Source: Prostheceraeus crozeri
Lineage: Eukaryota > Platyhelminthes > Polycladida > Euryleptidae
NCBI GenBank assembly: GCA_907163375.1
Contig: CAJQUW010004746.1
Location: forward strand, 124,001-188,000
Direction: 5' to 3'
Length of the DNA stretch: 64,000 bases
Of the stretch, positions 57,990-64,000 are shown piece after piece. Under the pieces are notes generated by a model. The model did not search any database. It was not told where the DNA came from and was given only the letters and a program-made list of their open reading frames with translations. Positions within the stretch are counted from its first letter, which is position 1; every line of letters begins with the position of its first letter. The position numbers and the translations under genes were made by a program.

Positions 57990-59554
57990 TACTGACGCTC
58001 TTTATGAGTACTTTGTGAGGTAAGAACTGGACAGTATTCTATTTCGATTATTATATAAAGATGTTCCTTCAGGAATGAAGTCAAGGACTTTTCATTAGAA
58101 GTTGATTTCGTAAAAAAACATAAATTTTCATAAACAAATTTCAGTAATCTTTTCCATCCAATTAAGTCATCTGCATTTTGATTCACATCTTTCAATAGCT
58201 TTGTAAAGGTTTGTGGAGCAAGTGGACGCGCATCGTTGAGTAGGTATCTTGTAACAGGACGCTTGTCGGATGCAATCGATTGCTGTATATAAACAATACT
58301 TAAATCCGAATCATTTGAGGAATCTAATTTTGCTGAGGAACTATTATTCAAATTGGTAATTTGAGTAGTTTAGAAAATTTAAGTTGTTGATTACCTTTGA
58401 GTTGTTGTCGGACTGTCGCATTGATTGAACAAGACTTGCGCAACAACTTTGGCAGACATTGTAGTTAGATTTGTGAGACACCAACATAAGATAGATGGTA
58501 TAATCTGTGAAATGTCCTACATGAGCGAGTGTTTTTCTACGTCGATTGATAACAAGGCATATGAATTTGTGAATCTCTTGGTCATCGATCGTTGTATATT
58601 TGTGTCGATTGAAATGACAAGCCAGATCAATTTGTGAATCTCTTGGTCATCGATCGTTGTATATTTGTGTACAGAAATACAGCATGAGATGAGCAGCGTG
58701 ATATAGATGAAACATTTTCGGGATTAGTTCTATGAGCATCATCATCGAATGGATGCGAGTCCATAACCACAAATTTCTTCTGAGTAAAAGTGATCTCATT
58801 GGAATTGGATTTATCAAGTAGGAAAATAAAAGAAATCGTCGGAGTGGTTGAATGCCTTCCTTTTCAGAGATAAAAGTCGTTTCTGAAATTGACTGAACTT
58901 CACCCTTAAATAGCCAAACTAATATATAATAATATAACTAAAAGACGTGACATCGGACATAGTCGATAACAGATACTAATAGATGATGATAGTTCCTTCG
59001 GTCTTGAGACCGTTAATGTCACCCTAAATGAGATCAACCCGTTAGTACTGATGCGTGCCATAACGCAGAAGACGCGAAACATTCATAATTAAGTGATGTC
59101 ATTGTCAGGTGCAGATAAAAAATCATAATGAAATCGCAATGGACATGATGCACTTCACAGCCTTTGATATTTTTAAGCAAGATCTCGCACGTCGGCAGAT
59201 TAGTTGATACTAATGTTTACTTTATCCTCAAATACATTTTACCTTCTACTTAATGCTAATTGCATCGTACACGGTTTTCAATGGGATTAGATGTTGCTCC
59301 TCGATCCCAATCGTCATCAAATCACATTCCACAACTTCTCGACGAAGTTTCATTTTATCAGCATCATGAAAGGAAACTACATTCTGTGACGCTTTTATCA
59401 GTGTCATAATCAGATTGCTCTTATAATGTCTATAGTAAGTGTGAAATTCATTTAATATGAAGCAGTGCCAAAGCATGTGAACATATATTAAGGAAATTTT
59501 TGTAAAAGACTTAATTGTAGTCTAAAAGGCTATTTCATTGCAGTGTAAACTTAC
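57990..59554 (-). other. Vav intron, with a 66-bp-period local duplication
   Basis: No exon. The 41-bp block starting AATTTGTGAATCTCTTGG and ending ATATTTGTGT is present at about 58563 and again at 58629. A 120-codon open frame at 58351-57989 on the minus strand has no recognised domain and could be LINE-derived; left uncalled. Confidence 0.45.
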
Positions 59555-59860
59555 TTGAAGACGCGATCCTTTGAGTAACCGCTTGCACACCGTGCACTCA
59601 GTTGGTTCAGGGAAAGTATGCATTTCAAAGATGTGTCCATTTTCGTTATAACCAGGGGGTGAGTTGTTGTCAATAGCCAAATTGAATGAAGCCAACCAAC
59701 GCTTACGAAGTACATCCGTCTTGGCATACATCATCAAGATAACTGCCTTTTTCTGGAACGAGTACACTTGAAAGCCATTCATTGTCCACTTTTCCGATCT
59801 CCTTGAAATCAGTTGACTTGCAGTGTTACCCGCATGTTGATTCGGATCCGAGATTATTTC
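59555..59860 (-). CDS. VAV: Vav exon: end of PH domain and first half of C1
   Basis: 102 codons between the acceptor TCATTTACAG (before 59860) and the donor CAA/GTAAGT (59555/59554), phase 0 on both sides. The first part is the C-terminal half of the PH domain (SEKWTMNGFQVYSFQKKAVI, MMYAKTDVLRKRWLASFNLA with the invariant Trp of the last helix). The second part starts the C1 finger: HIFEMHTFPEPTECTVCKRL, giving His, x12, Cys, x2, Cys as in Vav. The upstream half of PH, the DH (Rac-GEF) domain and the CH domain must be on exons beyond this one; none was found up to 64000. In vertebrate Vav the PH-C1 unit supports DH catalysis. Confidence 0.9.
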
Positions 59861-59974
59861 CTGTAAATGAAAATTTAACTTTTTGAAAGATATTAACAAG
59901 TGAGTGTTAATGCATCATTATTCCGTTTCTATACAACTATGAGTTTATCTGAACAAACATCAAATTTACCAGAG

Positions 59975-60194
59975 ACCTTAATGTAACAGTAAAGAAGTGC
60001 AAGAAATCATTCAATGCAATCTGAATGTGTCATTTTCTAAAATGTTCAGAGTCTCATACTATTTATTTGATTATTAATTGATTTCATAGCAATTGTGATG
60101 TAACAAATAGTATGAGATCCTGAACGTTTTAGAAAATGACACATTCAGATTGCACAGTATGATTCCATGTACTTCTTTACTGTTACATTAAGGT
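59975..60194. repeat. 220-bp fold-back (hairpin) MITE
   Basis: The ends ACCTTAATGTAACAGTAAAG and its reverse complement are perfect, and the similarity continues inward (AGAAGTGCA, CATTCAGATT, CATTTTCTAAAA, TCATACTATTT), leaving a loop of about 60 bp with TTATTTGATTATTAATTG. The arms are about 80 bp, with some small gaps. It lies just upstream (transcript sense) of the PH-C1 exon of Vav. No coding capacity. Confidence 0.75.
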
Positions 60195-60839
60195 TCCTCG
60201 ACTGTTAAGCATGATGACCTTTCTAAGCAGCAGGGAGACTGCATGTCTAAGAATCCGAACAATCAATCGAAAATTGTAGTTGAAATACATCTTTTAGGAC
60301 AACTTTCATTGCGCATCCACCGGACTTACCCGATCAGGGTCATGTAAAATATACATCAATCATCTATTCATCATTTTATCAGCACTTTTTATCGAGAAGC
60401 AAGAAAAAGTAATCAGTCATTACTAACTTAATTAATTATCAACATTAGTTTCATTCCAAAGTTCAATCCTTCCTAATTCGAAATTTCCTTAGTCCAGATC
60501 GATCAGCTATCGACACAATTTATCAATGCATATCCCCTTATAATCTCATTGACATCGCAATGTGCATTTACGATCATGTTCTCTATGCACTTCATATTAT
60601 GACGAACATTACAGTGGCATGCACGCTGATTTGAAAACCCGAAAGTTATTTGATTTTTTTAAATTTGATGCGTGAAATACTAGTAAAGAGAATATAAAAA
60701 AAGTCAGAAAAAAAAGACTGAAATTCTTGTGTCTGCGCATTCTATTACCATTCTCACCGCGAGTCTGACCTAATTGCGTAATCCAATTAAACTTCACTCA
60801 ATTTGCGGAAATTATGACATCTTGGCTTCAGTGTTGAAC
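60195..60839 (-). other. Vav intron or upstream region, unassigned
   Basis: AT-rich, no exon recognised. Confidence 0.4.
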
Positions 60840-61518
60840 ACCGCATTTCTTCTAACAAACGCCGCGGCGCTATTATAGGGCGGCCTTTTTCCAGTCATGA
60901 GGTTTTTTCTAATTTAGTAACAGCAATAATTAAAGGTATATATAACCTTTACGGAAAAGTATCAATAAGAGCCTTAAAAACTCATTTAGAGTGCTCCTTA
61001 ATGTACTACCGACAAGGTGTGGTGGCTTCGACGCTGATTGAACACTTTGTCACACTAAACTTGAGAGCGATGACTCGGTGCTCGATGGTACGAGTACAGC
61101 AACAGCCAGAGACAGAAGCTACCATTAGTATGCAACTTGTAGGTTAGGTTATTTTTTAGCTCCATCTTTTCCAATAAGGATCGTTCCCATGAAAGACATG
61201 GTATATATGTTTATGCATGTCTATGACGATATCAAATCAGATGAATGGTGTGATGCATTTGTTAAGTGACTTCTTTTATCACAACATGCATGTAGACAGC
61301 ACCAGCTACCATGCAATATCATTCATCATTCCACTGACGCTTGACAACTTCTGTATTGCCTTGTTTTTAGCTCAATAGGTGATACACATTACACATGCAT
61401 GTACTAAATCTAGTCATTCTTTTCTCATTTTCTTGATATCAGAGGTGCGGCGTTCATTAATAAGTTGACCTCACAGCAGCTGTTCAGCTGCTGAGGCGTT
61501 AATAAGAGGAAATACGGT
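60840..61518. mobile_element. Possible TIR element
   Basis: The left end ACCGCATTTCTTCTAACAAA with CGCC and the right end, reverse complement ACCGTATTTCCTCTTATTAA with CGCC, form imperfect inverted repeats (about 18 of 24). GC-rich blocks sit just inside both ends (GCCGCGGCGC left; GCAGCTGTTCAGCTGCTGAG right). No target duplication or transposase was identified. Confidence 0.4.
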
Positions 61519-62940
61519 ACATACCAACATGAAAAATATATGAAACTGACAGTATATGCACTAAATACGGTGTGTCGTACTGTACGCATCGAAAGTTAAG
61601 AAGAGAATAATAAGAACATTACGAAAAATTGAAGAATAATAAGAGCAAAAGTACTGGACAGTTTGCGATTCGATAGTAATGAGACTTACATGTGTTCTGT
61701 AAGGTCACAATTAATGTGCGAAGCTAGGATTGGAAACGGATTCCCATTAAAATAGTCATGGAAGACGGTGTTGTTGTGAACAACCTACAAAAATGTCGCT
61801 TAGATTATATCTTGCCGTCTACCATGCCAGTTAAATAATTCAGCTTAAGAAACAATAGCGCGATGACGTGAAATTTCGTAAAACATACACTAGAAGGTGA
61901 TTTCAATTTAGCAAAAAAAGTTCTAAATCTTACCGAAAAATGCGACTCTTAGGCCTATATAGGGAAATGCGTTGATATTATCATAATAAATCACACATAG
62001 TGTGCAAAGAAATTGACAGAACAATCCAAGGTAAGATCAATAATAGATAGGCACATTTATAACTGTTCAAAAAATTAATGCTCAAATACATCTCAATCCC
62101 ATCTTAATGCATTTTGTATAAGTCCAAATAATCATCGAAGATTTTTCAAACATTTTAGAAGAGCTTGATTGATTTTAGAAAAGCTGCATTGAAATTACGG
62201 GCAAGATACTCGATACTATGTCAATTATGGTCATGAACTCATGACGTGAAAACCCCAACTAAAAGTGATTAATCTTAAGAACCTAGTAACTACATTACTC
62301 ATGTAAATTAATTTCCTGTGTCACAATGGATCCGAATGGAATATATCCAATCCACACATGCACTAATGAAAATCATGTAACAAAGATCTAATCAGAACAT
62401 TTAAGTTGTTCGATAAGAAAAAGGATGGTGACAATCTCATCAAAGCACTTTCCTCGCAGCAGTGCTACGAAATGACCGCATGCTCCGCATGTAATGTAAA
62501 CTGATTGTCGAATGGGAGTTCAATAGGTCGAGGTGTTTGATGGGATTGCTGATAGCAATTTGGCTAACGCTAAGTGCTTTCTTAACTGATACATTACATA
62601 ACCGATCGTGTGGCGTCACTGTTTGAATTCTACAGCTTAACTTCTCCCGATAACAGTGGCTGATAGAAGGTAAATGCTAAAGCCGATTTGTCATTCTTGA
62701 ATGACATACCTCAAGTAAAACAGGGTATATATTCGATTCAAAAAATTTTAGACTTAAGATTTAGTTACATTTTGGCTCACAAAAACCACAAGTTTTAGAA
62801 TAAATTACTTCGATAATGTCCTACAAAATCACTTCCATTGAGAGTTTGTTACATACTCGTATTGCTGATAAACCTCTCAAATATGACGACATCGATAACA
62901 TTCGACACCGATAAGTGTGAAAGATTGACACGCCTTTTGA
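61519..62940. other. Unassigned stretch
   Basis: Nothing recognised. Confidence 0.35.
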
Positions 62941-62949
62941 CCTAACGCT

Positions 62950-64000
62950 CCTTAACACAGATGCAGTTCAGCACGCTCTGTTATGTACGGAAATCCATTG
63001 CTACCCAAAAGCTTGACTCTAAGGACTTTAGGAGGATTTACAACAGTGTCACCAATAGGAACAAATCCTCAATACCAGCACTTCGTCATGCCGTAGTCAT
63101 CTATGGCGAAAACCTAAGCAGAAAAATCCGAGCTTCTTTGCAAGGAGTTTGCGAAGAATTCAACATTGGAGGTAAAATTCCACCCCCAATTGCCACGCGC
63201 ACTGATGAGACAGCTAGTCCTCCTTCAGCTACAGTCCGAAACGTCAAAAACATCATCGCAGGTCTCGATAGCTCTAAGCTCTAAGCATACTGGACCAGAT
63301 GGCATCCCGGTTTCGGTCTTCAAGCATCTCTCCCCTGAGTTTTCTCAACTTTTATCCGAACTGCTCGGTAGATGTGCATCCACCGGTGAGTTCCCTCTTG
63401 TTGGAAAGTAGCTTCCGTGGTTCCAATTTCAAAAAGGTTCTGACTCATCTCTTCCATCTAGTTACCGTCCTATCAGCCTGCATCCAATTGCTGGTAAAAT
63501 TTTTGAAAGCGATTAACCAACATACTGTTAACATTGAAACTGAGAACCTTCTTGAAGAACAGTACGTTTTCAGGCACTCTTGATCAACTGCAGACCTTCT
63601 TACATGAAAATGTTAGTCGTATTCTTGACAGACAAGGTGAGACGAGATCAGTTGCCCTGGATATTTCCAAGGCATTCGATTAAGTCTGGCATCAGGGACT
63701 CCTTAGGAAGCTTAAGTCTTATGGAGTTGCTGATCAACTCCACAAACTTCTTGCTTCTTTTCTTTCCTTAGTGACCGGCAGATATCTGTCGTCTTAGATG
63801 GTCAAAAGTCTTATACCAAGGTTTTTCAATGCAGGAGTTCCTCAAGAGTTAATTTTGTGACCCTCTCTTTTTCTGCTGCACATCAATGACCTCCCAGACT
63901 GCCTAGTGAGTAAATTGGTGATGTATGCAGATGAAACTACACTCTTCAATTCCAATGAGTGACTGACTGAGAACACTCAGCAACATTAGCGGTTATGCAA
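62950..64000 (+). pseudogene. Decayed LINE reverse transcriptase running off the right edge
   Basis: Plus-strand frames, broken by several frameshifts and stops, give in order: KDFRRIYNSVTNRNKSSIPA, NVKNIIAGLDSSK, SKHTGPDGIPVSVFKHLSPE (the GPDGIP motif upstream of RT), SYRPISLHPIAGKIFE, VALDISKAFD then VWHQGLLRKLKSYG, FNAGVPQE and VMYADETTLF. The catalytic YADD box reads YADE. This is the RT of a Jockey/CR1-like LINE different from the two minus-strand ones. It is an inactive fossil and lacks its 3' end within the window. Confidence 0.8.

Noticed and set aside
57989-58351. 120-codon minus-strand open frame as a host exon
   Set aside because: No recognised domain and no clear splice sites; adjoining the old LINE, it may be LINE-derived.
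59035-59085. Hammerhead-like CTGATGCG...ACGCGAAAC
   Set aside because: The CUGANGA core is incomplete and the spacing of the GCGT/ACGC pairing does not fit stem II.

Overview
The window is intron-rich, AT-rich animal DNA, not microbial. The evidence is protein exons joined by GT-AG introns with matching phase, metazoan-specific host genes (a Vav-family exchange factor and the golgin GCC1), and a dense mix of LINEs, Penelope-like elements and hAT, CACTA, Tc1/mariner and piggyBac-type DNA transposons. An invertebrate is likely. The frequent word TAGGCCTA and the repertoire of mobile elements made me think of a marine deuterostome such as an echinoderm, but that is only an impression.

All host genes that I can support lie on the minus strand. 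From right to left they are: (1) the 3' part of a Vav gene, with three coding exons at 59860-59555, 53212-52904 and 41441-40572 encoding the end of the PH domain, a C1 domain, a proline-rich linker and SH3-SH2-SH3; (2) a GCC1 gene whose coding sequence looks complete, with three phase-0 exons at 34550-34095, 31320-30682 and 21431-20529 giving about 665 residues and ending in a GRIP domain; (3) one terminal exon of an unrecognised gene at 11008-10694. The upstream Vav exons (CH, DH, start of PH) were not found and probably lie beyond position 64000.

The rest is mostly transposon sediment. From the left: a CACTA transposase remnant (1-890); fold-back repeats carrying hammerhead-like motifs (2853-3123 and 3602-3858); a hAT element (4355-6881); a polypurine tract and minisatellite (7500-8054); a hAT inserted in another TIR element (15036-17496 inside 14723-19186); and a SINE-like tRNA-derived repeat (about 20040-20190). 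GCC1 intron 2 (21432-30681) holds a Penelope-like element with GIY-YIG endonuclease, a second Penelope 3' end, and a nearly whole LINE, whose ORF1 and ORF2 share one frame and are separated by a single UGA. GCC1 intron 1 holds a 942-bp TIR element. The Vav introns hold a Penelope inverted repeat (45703-46408), a retroelement C-terminal fragment (46960-47790), a piggyBac-like non-autonomous element (50241-51178), a Tc1/mariner fragment (54690-54990), a three-level nest (old LINE split by a hAT-like element that itself contains a younger LINE, 55074-57990) and a fold-back element (59975-60194). A decayed LINE runs off the right edge.

The most interesting theme is the repeated occurrence of hammerhead-ribozyme-like motifs, the best one lying sense-oriented inside a GCC1 intron. 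The second is the LINE with the in-frame UGA between its ORFs. The third is the loss of one zinc-ligand cysteine in the Vav C1 domain.
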